DNA of 64,000 bases from Armillaria gallica (GCA_037576215.1 JBANDB010000002.1:3224001-3288000); one strand, 5' to 3'. Counted from the first letter of the stretch, positions 35,224 through 48,889 are shown. Numbers and translations: made by a program. The notes: generated by a model from the sequence alone, not told the origin.

Positions 35224-35394
35224 GACGGAAGGAGAGAACTTCTAGACGCTTTTGCCAATCAGACAAAAATACGAGAATCTTCACAGTGCACGTGATCCGC
35301 CACGTGTCGTCGTCGACGTGCGCCGTGCACGGTGCAGGGCTTGCAGCAATCTCCAAGTTTCATTCTAAAATCCAGTTCTACTTTCTTTATATTC
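35224..35394. promoter_or_regulatory. Shared divergent promoter of NSA2 and YIP1 with two CACGTG sites
   Basis: Only 171 bp separate the two start codons. It contains two CACGTG palindromes, at 35289-35294 and 35301-35306, followed by GTCGTCGTCGACGTG. CACGTG is bound by bHLH factors (Cbf1, Myc-type). Paired sites in so short a promoter suggest shared control of both genes; that is inference. Confidence 0.5.
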
Positions 35395-36345
35395 ATGTGG
35401 CAAGACAACAATGCATACGGCGCATCATCCTCTCAGAATGCGTACTATTCCCAACCTGCACAGGGAGCTCCTCTACAATTCTATTCTCCATCCACTTCAG
35501 ATGGAAGCTCGTTTTATCCTGGGTCGCGTCCCAGTTTAGAGGGAAGCATGGGAGCACAAGGAACAGTGCCTCAAGCTCCCAGTGGTCCAGGATTTGGGGG
35601 GAATATTCAGGTTCAAGGTCCCTGGTGGACGGCATTTGGCACGGGAGGCTTTGAAGGCGAACCGCCGTTACTGGAAGGTGCAAAGTATTTTCAATGTTTC
35701 GTCGCACTTTTTCTGATGCTCGGTGCTTAGAGCTGGGAATCAACTTTTCTCATATACGCGCTAAATCAATGACCGTACTCAATCCACTGAGCAGCGTGGA
35801 CGACCGGATAATGGACGACGCAGACCTTGCAGGACCTATAATGTTCTTCTTCTGCTATGGCCTATTCCTACTATTCGTGAGTTCAATGCCTCGTCCATCT
35901 CTCAGACTTTATCTTGACGCAATGTCGCAGTCAGGAAAACCAAATTTCGGTTTCATCTATGGCGTTGGCCTTTTCGGTTCAGTATCTATTTACACGCTCT
36001 TGAACCTCATGTCGGAGCAGGGTATCGATGCGTATCGCGTAGCGTCTGTGCTTGGTACTGCCTACTTCCCATGGTAGGTGTGGGCGGTGTTAGTGTCATG
36101 GTCGCTCTGGAGTAAGTCCCTTCCTTATTTTTGGTCTGCCAATGTTAAAATTTGTCAGTGACATGTTCGGTTATCTTCTTGCCCTTGTCTCCATTATTTG
36201 GTGCACATATTCGGCGTCAGGCATATTTGTTGCCGTCCTGCGTATGTCGGACCAGCGTCTTTTGGTTGCGTACCCTGTTGGGCTCTTGTATGGTTGTTTT
36301 GCCTTGCTGAGTGTCTTCAGCGGTTCTTCGAATGGTGGAAAATGA
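35395..36345 (+). CDS. YIP1: Yip1-family Golgi membrane protein
   Basis: Yip1 is a five-pass Golgi/ER-exit-site protein that binds Ypt/Rab GTPases and acts in COPII vesicle traffic. ATG 35395 opens a Gln/Ser/Tyr-rich cytosolic part ([21 protein letters not shown]...), then [37 protein letters not shown], the conserved core of the family, then [43 protein letters not shown] and YRVASVLGY...[27 protein letters not shown] and [19 protein letters not shown], the five hydrophobic segments. Introns: about 35680-35732, 35878-35933, 36052 region and 36111-36158. Length is normal. It lies head-to-head with NSA2. Confidence 0.92.
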
Positions 36346-36442
36346 CCTTTTCAACATTGGTACATATGGACTGTTCGAATTACATAAAATGTACTCTACG
36401 AGGATTAAAATTATGGTTATACAAATATCATCATACCCAAAA

Positions 36443-39400
36443 CTAAACTGAATCCCCTCTGTCTAGAAGCTGTCTACTGTACAATTTAAGCAAAGCTTCC
36501 ATGATCTGCTCCAAAGGGACAGTGGCATATTCATGCACATATTGTGGAAGAGAGTCTTCCAAACTGAACCCAGCCTTTTTCATAAAGAATGGATGCATGA
36601 CATCAGGTGTTGCATCGCCTAATTGGCGCATAGTCAGACGTTCGATAATCTGACATGATGTCGATAAATGATCCCCTTGTGTGGCGCTGGTAGGGGAGAA
36701 ACTGCTGCCGGCATGTCTGCATCCTCGTCGGCCGTCATGGGTACGGGAGCACTTCGGCCAGTTGGAGGAGATGCAAAACTGGAGGTAGTCGCCGAAGCTG
36801 ACCGAGCTGCGGTCGCGGGGGATGGCGGTCTGGGAGGTCGTGGAACAGTCGACGAACGAGGAAGGTCTGGAGTATCGACTCCCTTCCGGCGAGTTGATGC
36901 GATATTGGCTGGCGCAGTAAGTGCGCTTCTCCACTCCACAGCTGTTCGGACTTGTTCCATTTCCCTGGTCAAGTTTTTTCTTTGAACAGTGAGCCAAGAG
37001 TAGAGGCCGACGTTCAGGGAGATATAGATATCCTCGAAGTCCCGCATCCCTGTCCGACGAACGAAAACACTGTGAAAGTCGTAGTTGAGAACCTTGCTAG
37101 AGCCTTCCTCGTCTCCTTGCTGACCATGTGCATAGTCATCGAGGGAAGACCCACAATGATGGCTTCTGACGCATCTTTCAAAAGCTTCGTCAACCATTCA
37201 TTGTTGTCCAGTAGTGTAGCAGGTACATGTCCTAGCTGTGCGAACCGGGAGATTGACATGGATGTGAATGAAAGAAATATGTCTCTCTCGGACGGCTTAT
37301 CTGCCTGGATAAGACGATCCAGACGCGCACGTATGTTTCTGCCAATGAACTGCGCGGCTTCGAGGTCATCCATAGTCCTTGGGAACAAGACGAGGCGCAA
37401 GAAGTCGAGTCGTAGACTCATGTGTTGACGGATGATGTACAACATACCGGCCTCTGCTTCTCTGAGGCGATTGCGCGCTGAATGTAACATTGCTTCAGCA
37501 ACAGCGGACAGTGCGTTATCCGGCTGAGTGGTTCGACTGGTACGGAAAGTTTTTGAGTCTCGACTGGCACCCTCCCGCTGAGCATCTAGGTTTGCATTGA
37601 ACTTCTTTGCATAAGTTAGAATTTTCGGAATGGTTCCGACTGTGATGACGGCAACAACTTCGGGGCTGACGACAGTGAATGATAGACTGAGTGGACGATT
37701 GGACGTCTCCGAATGCAACAGAATCTGTGACCAGTCGTCAAAGATCTCTATTTCGATGGGTTCCGCCCTATATAATCTTTAGGATGTCCTTCCCACAAGT
37801 AGGATTGTTGGCTTACCTATAGTGTAATAGTTTCTGATGTTCCGATTCAAGGACTACAATAAAAGGGCCGCTTGTCATCCTGAGCTCCAACATGCGATTG
37901 TGGGCTGCGTCATCAACCGGATTCTCGATTCGCCGTATAGTCTGGAATACGCAATTAGATACATTTGCTTTGCCGGCAACATTCCCTTTGGCCGTAACGC
38001 TGACATCTCCAACAGATAACGAGAGTTCGTGAGTGACTTCAGTTAATTTTGTGCGTAGAATGGAATTTTTGAGATCAAGAATGACGGTACTAATGGATTG
38101 GCCTAGATCGACGTCCAACTTAATTTGACGTATTCGAAGTAGAATGATGGTGGTGTATTCTTGTCGATGTGCCGTAACAGCAGTATCAAGATTCGATTTC
38201 GGAGCCGTATTGATACCGTCACTTTGCTTCCCATTGAACATGGGAAGCCGATCGAGCCAAACGGCCTTGAAACAAAGGACGTCCTGAAGCCGAGAAAAGC
38301 GCACGCCGCCAAGGAACTCGGTGTCCAAAACAAGAGACACAGAACTGATTGATCTGGTCTCATCAACATCCAGCTTGGAGAAAGTAACCGAAAATGCAAG
38401 ATTACGCGCATCCAGATTGACGCAATCTTCGCTTAAGAAGCCATGTCGCAAACCCACAGTGAGACCGCCTACGCTTCCAGTGAATGTGACATTGCGGGCA
38501 CGAGGAGACACATTGACGATAAATCCCCCACTATCCCAATGCACACCAGCGACGACATTGACATCCGGTTTACAAGTCAACTCCAACCGAGATTGATCTA
38601 TCCGCAAGCTGAAACTTATCCGCATGCTAGACGATGAATCGGTGTCAGGCGTGATCGGGTTAGGAGCGATAAGGGAGCCTGATGTTGCCGACAGCGTTTC
38701 CCGACGACTAGACTCCCGCAGCCGACTTTCTATGTGACTGATCAATTCCGTTAAAAAGGGCAGGAGCGTTGGCCTGAGGGTATTTTGGCTGGAATGAACT
38801 GTGCTTTTGAATACTAGAATTGATGCCTCCGCGTCGCCTGTGGCTGCACGGAGTTTCTGGGACGTGGGCGTTGCTCGATATTCCGTCCAAACGGAGACCA
38901 CAGGAAGACGGAATATTTCTGCACCTAGTCCCAGAACCTGCTCGTCGGTGGGATTGTACAGTCCCTTGGAGAATCCCTTAGCTCGAGACAATTTTGAAGC
39001 AGTTGCGCTATATGCCCGCACTTTGCCACTCAAAAATGTGAGCGAGCCGCAGAAAGCGGAAGTCGGAATGGACGTAGATCGTCGCTCAAATGATTTTTTT
39101 GCTGCATCAAGGCGGGAATGAGAGGTTGGAGATAGGCGTTGTGAAGTGTTGGACAGTTGAGCAACACGCTCCTCGCCTTGTCGGTAAACATCCACCAAGG
39201 AAAAGATATAATCCGGAATACTTGAATCCAAGTCTAGGATAAAACCACTGACATTGGCCTTCAAGGTAATCTGACGAGCAGTTGTGGAACCTGACGACCT
39301 GATGTAGGCGGTCATTTCCGGGTACATAAGACGATTTCGTGTTCGATGTGATGGACCAGAAAAATCGCCCGCAAGTGATTGGTGGAAACTGTCGGTTACA

Positions 39401-42400
39401 TGAACACTGATTCATATGAAAACGCTTGTGCTGACGTACCTTTGAACAAACTGGAAAGAGCAGTTTTTCATGTGTGCTTCGCCAGTGACTCCACGCTCGG
39501 TTCCAAAATTTAGGGATTCGATGGAAAAGAGGAAAGCACGGACAGCACTGGAATCATGACTGCCCGATTTTGGTAGTTGGAGTTGTTCATCGTGCGTGAG
39601 AGGGAAAGCCACTCCGATATGATTGATGTTCACATCGATACTATAGTTGTCGAGCCAGGATGACCGGGATTCCAGGTCACGAGCCTTGACATCGAAGCTC
39701 TTCAAGATGCTCTGAGTTTTTTGCTTGAAAGCAGAAAGTTCATGAGCGCGCTGCTCTCTCCGTACAGACATCTCGGCCTGTGTGAAGTTATAAGTCTAAG
39801 ATGTGTGCACGAATAGTCTCATGCATTTACCTGCATTTCACCAATAAAATCTCCCACCTCGCCAATAGAACTGGGTTGCATAACTGCATGGATCCTGGTT
39901 ACAGATATCTGCAACGTGTCACCAAGGGCTGTCTGGTCCGTTCGACTCCTTGACAAGACTTTGAAGTCTATGGTAACGAATGCCGAGCGATGATCTCTGC
40001 TGAAAGAAGAACGCGGTTCAAGTGGTGTCAAAGGCGCCAAGGACAACGCAAGGCCAGAAAGTGTCATGGACCAGGCGCGTCCAGACATGTCATCAAGACC
40101 TCCATTGATATCCTTACACTCGAGATAAACCGTGGAAGATAATCCTTCAAGACCGATTCGAAATCCGTTCATCTTTACGGAAACAACGAGTTTTGTGGAT
40201 GGCATTGCAGCGTCAGGCTTCCGCGGTGCTGAATGAGACTGTTTGAGCCGAGTTTCTTGAACTAATGCCAACAGATCATTGAAATCCTGTCCGAACTTTT
40301 GTTGGACCGCCATGAGCGTATCCCAATGAGATGGTTTCACTCTCAGTTCCAGGAACTCGGCTAACAGAATGGCTCTGATGCATGTCCCATCGAAACGTCC
40401 GCTAAGGGATAACGAAGGCAGTTCTAGTTTGACTCTGGAATTAGGTAGAACATCGCGCGCATCTGATTTGGGAGACACTGCGAATATTTGAGAACCCACT
40501 TGTAGCCCAAATAATCTGTGTGACGAGAGCAATGGTGTGGTGCTCATATGCATTGTTGTATCGTTCATTTCCCATGATAACCAAGTACCGTGCATCACCT
40601 GAAGGGAAACGCCGAATGCGCCAAGATGCCCGTTTATTTGGAAGAGGATGGAAACGAACGGCGATTGAGGTTCGGCTGAAGTCGGTTGGCGGGGGGATCT
40701 CAATTCGACCAAGAGCTCTCGGACAGAGCTCTCGATTCCAACGACAAAATCGTTCCTCCATTCCTGGAAGAAACGGTAAAGACGAAGGGCACTGCGGGGG
40801 ACAGTGAAATTCAGTTTTTCGGCCGCAAAGATAAGCCGAACTTTCAGGGCTGAAGTGCTTTCCTGGCGAGTGATGGCATTCAACCTGCCGCCACTGAGTG
40901 TTAGGGCGGCAAGAATATCTTGGTCTTTTTCCATTGAGGGATCCGATGGAGAACGTGCGCGGATGTAAATATCGGTTAATAGCAGGGAGTGGTTCATGGA
41001 AACGTCACGAGAGCTGTCGAACATCATGTTGGAGCTGTAGCGAAGAGCATTTAGGCCGTATTCAAACGTGAGATTAGCCGCAATGGCTTGCACTCGAAAA
41101 CTTTGAACGAAAGCATCGACCTCTATCTTGGTGGCCACTGTGCGCCTAACTGAGGCCTTTGAACGCGTCTCAACATCACCACGATCACGTGTACCGAACG
41201 ACCTTTGCTTTCGTTGTACCCGTAGGACGGTTTGCAAAAAGCCTACCACGTGGGGATATATGGTCACCGTCGCTGAGTCCAAAGAGAATTGGGTGTAAAA
41301 TGCTTGTATCAGATCCGGTGAATACTGTTCGATTGACACATCAGAATCACTCTCCGAGGGACTTCGTGGGGATTGATCAAATTGAGGTATCGGACCTGGG
41401 CAGCTAGGTGCAAGTTCCGTGCAGACACTCCGCTAGAGTGTGAGCCTTCAGGGTCTTCAACCTGAGCGGAAGCGTGTAAGATCCGGATGGTGAACGAGGT
41501 GAAAGCACGTCCTAGGCCCTTGACATCGATAGCCCCTGAGAACTTGCGTAGACTAGGGAACAATGGTTCCAGCAAAGTCAAACGCTGCGTTTGATACGCC
41601 TCAGGATCTATGATCGTCAAACGAGCTTCCAAATCAGGCACGATATCTTCCAATTTCATGCAACGATCGGAATCAGGAAGGCTCAACTGGCGCTCATTCT
41701 GAAGGTACCATAGATGATTTCGCATGTGAAATAAGAACCGAAATGTGGCATCTGTTCGCAACTGGTGGGGAGTACCGCTTTGAATGAGATACAAAGGCTG
41801 GATGGCGGATAGTGGATCCATGATGGTATCTTCGCTTGTCATATTTAAGACCCAGTGCACAACACGTAGTTTCGGTTGCGCGAAGATAGTTTTCCATTTT
41901 ATGAACAGTGTCTTCAGCTCCTTGGCGTCTCGAACCAGAGCCAGAGCCAGAGCGGTGATGTACTCGGGGCACCGATGAGAGACGCTCATAGTCAAGGAGC
42001 CAAGCGCTGCCTCTAAACCTTTACCATTCCAATGGATATTCACATCGGAAGTTGAGATTGTCGCAAATGCCTTTTCCAGCTTTTGAACCGTGTCAAGAGT
42101 GATACCAAGGCTATCGAAGCCAGCGGTCAAGGTCCCTACCAGTCTCTGAGTGAACCCTCGGACATGAAATCCCGTTAGGCGAAGGTCAACCGAGCCCATA
42201 ACGCTTGTCGAATTAGAAGATGGGAGGTCAAGATGTCGCAAAAGTAGTAATCGAAGCGACGGCACAGCTACGTCGAGAAGAACGCGCTTTTGATATTTGC
42301 TTGACTTGGAGAAACTCCCAAGATATCCGGACATCATTGAGTCGATGCTCAATTCTGGGTTGGGCTTCTGTGCATTCGATCAATGCAAGGTAGTCGGGAA

Positions 42401-45400
42401 TAATTAGAAACATACGAATTTCTCACAATCATCCTGTAATTGGGACAGTACAGGTAGGACGAGAGGTGTAAGACGCATTTCGATGCCCTTTCGACATACG
42501 CAACGGTTTACAATAACATCGATGTCGAGCGGCAGAAGGTCTAGAGAATTCCGAGGCAAAGAGGACGATCGTGGTGCTCTAGCTCGTGTATGTTTCGGTG
42601 CAGCTTCTACCTTAGGCGACTGAGTTACCTTGTTAGCTGATTGAAACACGAATGCTTTGGCCAACCCACATTGATTGAGACAAAGGGCGACTGATCCCAG
42701 AGTTCAAGCGTGTCAATGAATCTTGCCATATAACGTCGCGTGAATCGACCGTATTGCTGACACAAAGGGTTAGACGTCTCTTCATCTGCTCATTATATTA
42801 ATATTGTTCTTTTTCCGTATTACGATGGAAAATTGCTAACCAAAGTCAAACCAATCACTGTCAGACGACTCGCCGTCTGTGAGATCTTCATTGTCCGATT
42901 CGTCGCCGTCGCTCATGTCTTGATCCTCCTCATGTACAGGTGACATGAGAGAGTCTATTCGGCTTTGGCTGAGGCAACGTTAGAATCAGAAGGCTGTGAA
43001 GGAAACAGCACTCACGCCAGACGAGCATCACGATCCGCTTCAGACACTCCCAATTCCTCCTCTGATTCCGAAAGAGGCCGAGAATCAGGCCACAATGTCG
43101 CATTCTTACGCTGATGTACGATGTCTGCCCACGCCGCGTGCTTTCGGCTTGGACTCAGTGGCTGGGGAATGTGGACACCATTTCTGTGCGTACGAAAAGC
43201 TTGTCGAGAGTCAATGAGCTAGAAGACGAAGCAAAGGGTCAGAAGCACTGACTGTTAGACAGATCTCCATAGTCGAAAAGCCTGAACTGCTCCAGCATCT
43301 TCGCTGCCCGGCCTGTAAGAGCATCTTGTTCCTTGACGAATGATTCCTGCGCTGCCGCGAGGTTCCGCCAGTTGACTGGCGACGTATATATATCCAAGTA
43401 CACATCGAGTGTCGTCTCTCCTGCTTCTAGCCAGCGATCAGACAAATTACGGAGCAGCATCTTGACACATGCTACTGGAATGCGGACACTTGTCAACTGG
43501 CGATGAAAGCGACCGCCCAAGTTGTTATTGTCCAGGCGTAAACCTTCGGGTAAAGAAAGAATAGCCGCCGCATCGCCCGCTTTCCAGGTTACATAAACAC
43601 TTGAAAGGCGGACCTTCACGAATGTCACTATTGCAATAATTTGATAATTAGTAAAACTCCGGGCCGTTCGAAAAGAATAGAGAACTTGCCATCCGGGTAA
43701 GAAGGTAAGGCATACTCGACTGCGGGTGCATTCGCAATGTCCGAAAAGTTCACGCGAAACGACGTGATTGCATCCGTGATCGTCGATGCCTCTGCAGCCG
43801 ACAAGACTCCTTTGACACTGCCCACTTTGATTTCCCAGACGCAGAAATATGTGATCGTGCGTGGAGCAGGCCCAAATAGCCTATTGGCCGTGATGTCAAC
43901 ACCTGGTACAGTACAATTTGCATTTGAGTCCCACACCGGAGTTGACCATAGCTTACCTTCTATCAAAAGTACGCTCTTGTTATTCCCTGGTTTTGACTGC
44001 GAGGTATAGAGAACTTTCTCCGGACAATTTGAGTCTATGTGGCCGGTCATGGTTCCGATATTTAAGGAAAGATCTGCTAACAATATCAGCTAACAAAAGC
44101 AAAATCCATGGAAAGTCAACTGACCCATAAAGTAATCATGCATCCGCAGTTGCAGTTGCACTTCGGGAATATTCAGCACAAGGCATGGTCCGATACGAGC
44201 TACTTCCGAATCGTCTTTTGGTGTACAAGATTTGTCGTAACCCGGAAGTCCGGCAGGCAAAATCGCGCAGCCATGATCAAGTCGCACGACTATATCTACT
44301 TGAAGCATGTTGGACTAAAGGTAGAGACCTGAGCTGACAATATACATGGAAAAAAGCCGAAAACTGCTTACATGTCCTTTACGATACTTGTCCATGACAG
44401 GATCCCCAGGAGGGAGGCCTTGACCCTTTCGTTCTAGATATTCATACAATGTCGAGAAATGGGTAAAAGATCCAAAGTAGTTATCTTTGATAATCATCAA
44501 ATATCGGATCGACCACCCTACAATTTTGTATGCCACATTCCTAATCTATGAAATTTTTAAAAGAGAAAAGATGTGAATTGTTACAGACTTACCGAAAAGA
44601 CCAATTTCAGCTGTTCGATGTTATCCTCTCGGACGTCTGCGAAGTATCTATAAGATCCGTCTACTTGGAGATCTAACGACGCTATATGGTTGCCATCCTC
44701 AGGAGCATGTAAAGCATGGGTATGCCATCGAGGTAAGGACAGAGTAAGGGAAACATTGGGCGCGTCCACACAGAACGCAATAGTTGTGGCTTCAGGGCGA
44801 AAAATATTGGATGGTATGGTAGTCACATTCCGTAGTGATGGTCCACGAATCGCCAGGATTGCTACATGAAGTTTCAGCTGCCGTTCAACATAAACAGCTA
44901 AACAGAGGTACCATTTTCGTCTTTGATCAAAGGCTTGTCAATGATATTATGGTCATTTGCATACAAGTTCAACTCGAAATAATGCATCTCGAGCTGAAAT
45001 GAATACACCGTCGGAACGAAGCGGAAAAAGTCGCTCGGAGGACCTGAAGCCCAGTCTTTCCCAAGGTCGACAAGCATGGTGATATGATCACGCAGGAGGT
45101 ATAGAATCGATTTCCTCAGAGAAACTGCGATGTCCCAAGTCCTTGAATTGTTCCACTTCAACGGAGAGGGAAGTTCGCATCGTACCTGAGAAGTAGAATA
45201 AGCGTCGAACGGTATTATTATATGAACAGGAAAAAAAGGACCCACGCGACATGACTCGGAGGTAACGAGTTCTATGTCATTCAGACTAGAGGTGACCACC
45301 AGAGTATCGATGTGCACCTCTAATGTGGGTTCATAACCGCGTGAGCTTGCGATCATCGGCATCATATAGCTGACAGTAGAACTGTCTCCTGCAGTAAAGT

Positions 45401-47206
45401 GAATCACTGCAGGTTCTCTCTTCTTGGGTCGACTGGGGACCTCAGTAAGCCCGTCCCATTGCCAATTCTAAACAACTCAGTTAACGCCATAATTATGCCG
45501 CTGGAAGAACAACTCACCTTGGATGCTTCACGGAACGGAATATGAAGAGTAGTTGCATCACGAAGTTCGATGAATATTCTCAAGTTCGTCCATAGTCGTT
45601 GATCTCCTGGTTGTAATCGACGGGTCTCTTCGGCGTCATGGAACGTTGGCGGGAAGAAGACTCGCTGAAGGTGACCTCTGATCGGGCATTTAGAAGTGCT
45701 CTCAACAAAGAAGAAAGTATCACCTACCGTTGTCGATCTGCCCAAGGTCCGTAGCGTATGAAACCGCTTTTAACCACCAGGTCGATACCCCACTCGGGCC
45801 CTACATCCACATTGCCAATGTTATCGAGACCTCCTTGATCTGGATGCTGGGAGAGCGGGGGCACGGTGCCAGCCACATCCGCATAGTAGCACAGTTCGAG
45901 GGACGACGTTTCGAGTATTTTTCGTTCAATAGCATACTCCATAGATGTAAAGCCAGCCCCAATGGGAGTGTCTTCGTCCATACTTGTGGATTTTACATGT
46001 GACTGAGGACGAGAGGAACTTTGCCGCAAAATGAACTTCGCCATAAGCGCATAGAGATGCAGTTTCCTCCAGATTTTCCCAAAACGATGAAATGTCATGA
46101 ACGAAGAGGATAGGCCGAGATTGATGTTCCTGCTTATGATTCAGATGACCAGTAATTCTTTGGATGCAAAAACTCACTGTTGAACACGATCACTGACCAT
46201 TTCTCCCATGGTAGGCATGGTGTCACCATATTGCCTGTTCTCCACGTACTGAATGAGGGCATTTTGGAAGCGAAGAGTAAGAACCTGCTTATACAAGTCA
46301 TACTTCGACCGTGACTGTAAAAGAATAAGTTAAATAGAAGTCCAAAATACTATCGCTAGTACGCGCCTGTGATATTCCAAGATTACCTTCCGCCCTTTGA
46401 AATTCTGCAACGAGCAAATTGGGTGTCGAGTTATTGCCGCAAATTATCACTCCTTTCGTGGCATCTAGACCAATAGGCAATAATTCCTTCGGGTCCAAGG
46501 TAGGGAGTTGACGCTTAAACCAAGCAAAGGCATCTTGAAGAAAGGTAGGGGTTCGAAGACGGAGAGCACCAAGCACAGACGAAGGGTGAGGAGTTGGCGT
46601 GCCGAAATCCATTGTTTGAAAGGACTGGCGGCATTCTGTTGAGCTTCTGCGCGTCTTGTGGTAAGCTGAGCTTTTGGACGCCATCTGGGATATGATATTC
46701 TCGTAGGCAGCCGTCCGGTTGTACAGAAACCATTCAAAACCTTGAAATGAGACCTGTATGCGACACGGGTTCTGTTGTTCTGATTTCTCTGTACTCAAGT
46801 AAGGATATGCTGGTTAGAGCATGGCAACCGACACGCACGTTCTTCACTGCCCAGCGCCACTCCATCCTCCGACAGTGGTTTCCGTACCCAATACCGCCAT
46901 ACAATCTGACACTTGACGATCTTGACTGTCTGGTTACTTGAGTGATACCGAATATCCTTCAAGAGAATCCTTCCGCTCAACAGCGAGAAATGTATTGATC
47001 CTAGGCCCACGTTGACTGTTTGCACGCGTAGCGAAGTTTAAATGCGCACCTATTGACACCCATATGCTAGACGCGCCTTGGGACCACGAGAGAAAGCGAA
47101 TGACGAGGCCGAGGAGCCATGCGACCAGCCGACTCCAGTAGAAGATGTATATGACAGTGGCAGTCCCAATGCAAATGCAGGCAATGAGGACGAGATTGTC
47201 CAGCAT
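36443..47206 (-). CDS. CSF1: Csf1-type bridge-like lipid transfer protein
   Basis: A very large gene, about 3,000 residues, for Csf1 (animal relative BLTP1/Tweek/KIAA1109), a rod that channels lipids between the ER and other membranes. ATG 47206 gives MLDNLVLIACICIGTATVIYIFYW, the N-terminal ER anchor, followed by SRLVAWLLGLVIRFLSWS. After an intron: GRILLKDIRYHSSNQTVKIVKCQIVWRYW, the hallmark first beta-groove repeat. The middle is a long series of beta-rich repeats with exons at 46798-46298, 45407-44898, 44083-43628, 42352-41309, 41339-39819 and 39327-37813. The C-terminus (GDSV-stop at 36443) follows conserved helices (LPQYVHEYATVPLEQIMEALLKLYSRQLLD). At least 20 introns. No frame break was obvious but not every joint was checked. 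It is tail-to-tail with YIP1 and divergent from the twin-CX9C gene. Confidence 0.85.
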
Positions 47207-47260
47207 TGCTATTGCATGCAATGAGAGAAGGGGGTGAGGTGATTTGGTAAGCAAGCAGGA
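47207..47260. promoter_or_regulatory. 54-bp gap between two divergent start codons
   Basis: Only 54 bp separate the CSF1 ATG (47206, minus) and the twin-CX9C ATG (47261, plus). No TATA box is visible. Unless transcription starts inside the opposite gene, the promoter is extremely compact. Confidence 0.45.
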
Positions 47261-47505
47261 ATGACCTCAACGGCCATCGTCGAACGACCCCTTTGTCGCC
47301 TCGCGGTGCACTCGACAACGACCTGCGCAGCACAAGCATCCACATACGGAAAATGCATTCTGGCAACCTACACAGACGTTCGAAAGGATGTATGCAAAGA
47401 GGAGTTTCTCAAATTCGGGCAATGCCTGCGTGATGCGGTACGTGTGCCTCAATTTCTTTTGTTCAGTAATATTCAACGAACAATTAGATGAAACGCAAAT
47501 GGTGA
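47261..47505 (+). CDS. Small twin-CX9C protein, NDUFAF8-like
   Basis: A 64-residue protein from two exons: 47261 to about 47437, a roughly 50-nt intron ending TTAG at 47487, then ATGAAACGCAAATGGTGA (MKRKW-stop). It contains two CX9C pairs: C-AAQASTYGK-C and C-KEEFLKFGQ-C, in the layout CX9C...CX9C that folds as a disulfide-bonded helical hairpin in the mitochondrial intermembrane space through the Mia40 relay. The YGKC and FGQC contexts resemble human NDUFAF8 (complex I assembly). It could instead be another small CX9C cytochrome-oxidase factor. Too short to be decided by eye. Confidence 0.8.
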
Positions 47506-47540
47506 TATCCAATGCAGGGGTGTATAATAGTACAGGCTAC

Positions 47541-48387
47541 CTATTCATCCACATGTCCGTTGTCGATACTCCCCGGAACCGTCCTAGGCACTGGAGTTGT
47601 TTCTTCATCTCTTCTTTCCTCTAAGTTGATTCTGGTTCGGGTCCGCATCGCTCTCATTCTCAACGACCAAGGCGTAAGGTTGGGCATGGGTAGACCATCT
47701 CGTCTGTTTGTTTGATTATTGGGAGGAGTCTCCCGCAAACGTCTCAGAAATTGGGAGAAGGTTATTTCCATGACGTGTGGGCATGATGTGGGCGGCCCGG
47801 CTTTCGAGGGTTCGAATGGCTGCGCCGTGCTAGTGGATAATGGCAAAGTCGGGGAACTGGAGGATGGGAGCAGTGTGTCGGCTGCGTCCGTGTTCTCGAT
47901 GACATGTATCTCGTACGCGATGAATACCAAGAGCATTTGGAGACACATGATGAACAAGTCGAGCGAGAGAAGTAGGAGTTTCGACGGAACATAGTCTGGA
48001 CGGAATGTGAGAAACGATCAAGTGCCCAAACGAGACGTACTGAGTCCGATGAAGTCCAAGATAACTGTCCTCCCTTGGGACGCCCCCTCCGTCGCATGCG
48101 GGTAGACACTGAATGCATTGACGACGGCAATAAGCCCGAGCCACACGCCCAGCGACCGCGGGGTATGTGTGTCAAAGTCTCTTGGTCGGACGCACTGCTG
48201 CTGCATGAAGTAGCGGCAAAATAGAGCCCATATCGACGGCGACAGGAAAAAGGACAAGGCATGGAGTTGGTACAGCAAAGTGTCAAGCTTGGAGCGCCAG
48301 TAAGACCAGGAAGAACGCTGAGGATAACAGAATACGGCTCACAGAGGATACAATGTGCATTCGTTGTGCATGGTAGCGCGTTGGCAT
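47541..48387 (-). CDS. DUF1746 membrane protein (Dsc4-like)
   Basis: ATG 48387 gives MPTRYHAQRMHIVSS, then an intron of about 55 nt, then LDTLLYQLHALSFFLSPSIWALFCRYFMQQQ, then SLGVWLGLIAVVNAFSVYPHATEGASQGRTVILDFIGL, then, over an intron at about 47992-48042, NYVPSKLLLLSLDLFIMCLQMLLVFIAYE. This matches the DUF1746 domain; the fission-yeast member is Dsc4, a subunit of the Golgi Dsc E3 ubiquitin ligase that processes SREBP. Three or four TM helices fit. The C-terminal third is polar (Pro/Arg/Thr-rich), ending DNGHVDE-stop at 47541. That a Dsc role applies here is inference from the domain. Confidence 0.78.
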
Positions 48388-48889
48388 GTCATAAAGCTAA
48401 TGCAGCAGAAACCGCTCGTACGAAAGCCTCAACGGAATACAGGGCACAAGACTCACATAGGGTATCTCTCCGCTCCCGTCCTTCCAGAGTTTGTACAGCT
48501 CCCAAGAAATTCGAATGAAGGTTTTCAGTGCCTTTGCTCCAAAGGCAGATCAGAACATTACCCGTCCTGGTCCACTCGCCAGTTCACAGTCAAGGGCGTG
48601 GCGGGGAATTTCAAAAAGGCAATCGACATCACGTGAAACTCGTCCCAAAGGAAATTTTAATTCAAATTTCCGCCCTAGTATTCCGCCCAATTGATAATAG
48701 TACAGATGATGCTAGTATATACAGTGTGATAGCAAAACTTGAAAGGGTATGAATGTCATGGGATTGCAATGTTCTACTTGGGGTTAGAATGAAACGGCGA
48801 ACTTGGGAACCACACGGCTTACTGATTCATGATTTTCTCCGGTCATTCCTTGTCGAGTATTGTCCACGAGGAATGTCGTCAGTGGTGTA
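48388..48889. other. Intergenic, between two minus-strand genes
   Basis: About 500 bp with no credible frame. It holds the promoter of the DUF1746 gene and the 3' end of the DUF6533 gene; a CACGTG lies near 48630. Confidence 0.35.

Noticed and set aside
36668..41407. Plus-strand frames of 60-158 codons inside the CSF1 gene
   Set aside because: These are shadows of the long minus-strand exons, which carry continuous family-like sequence.
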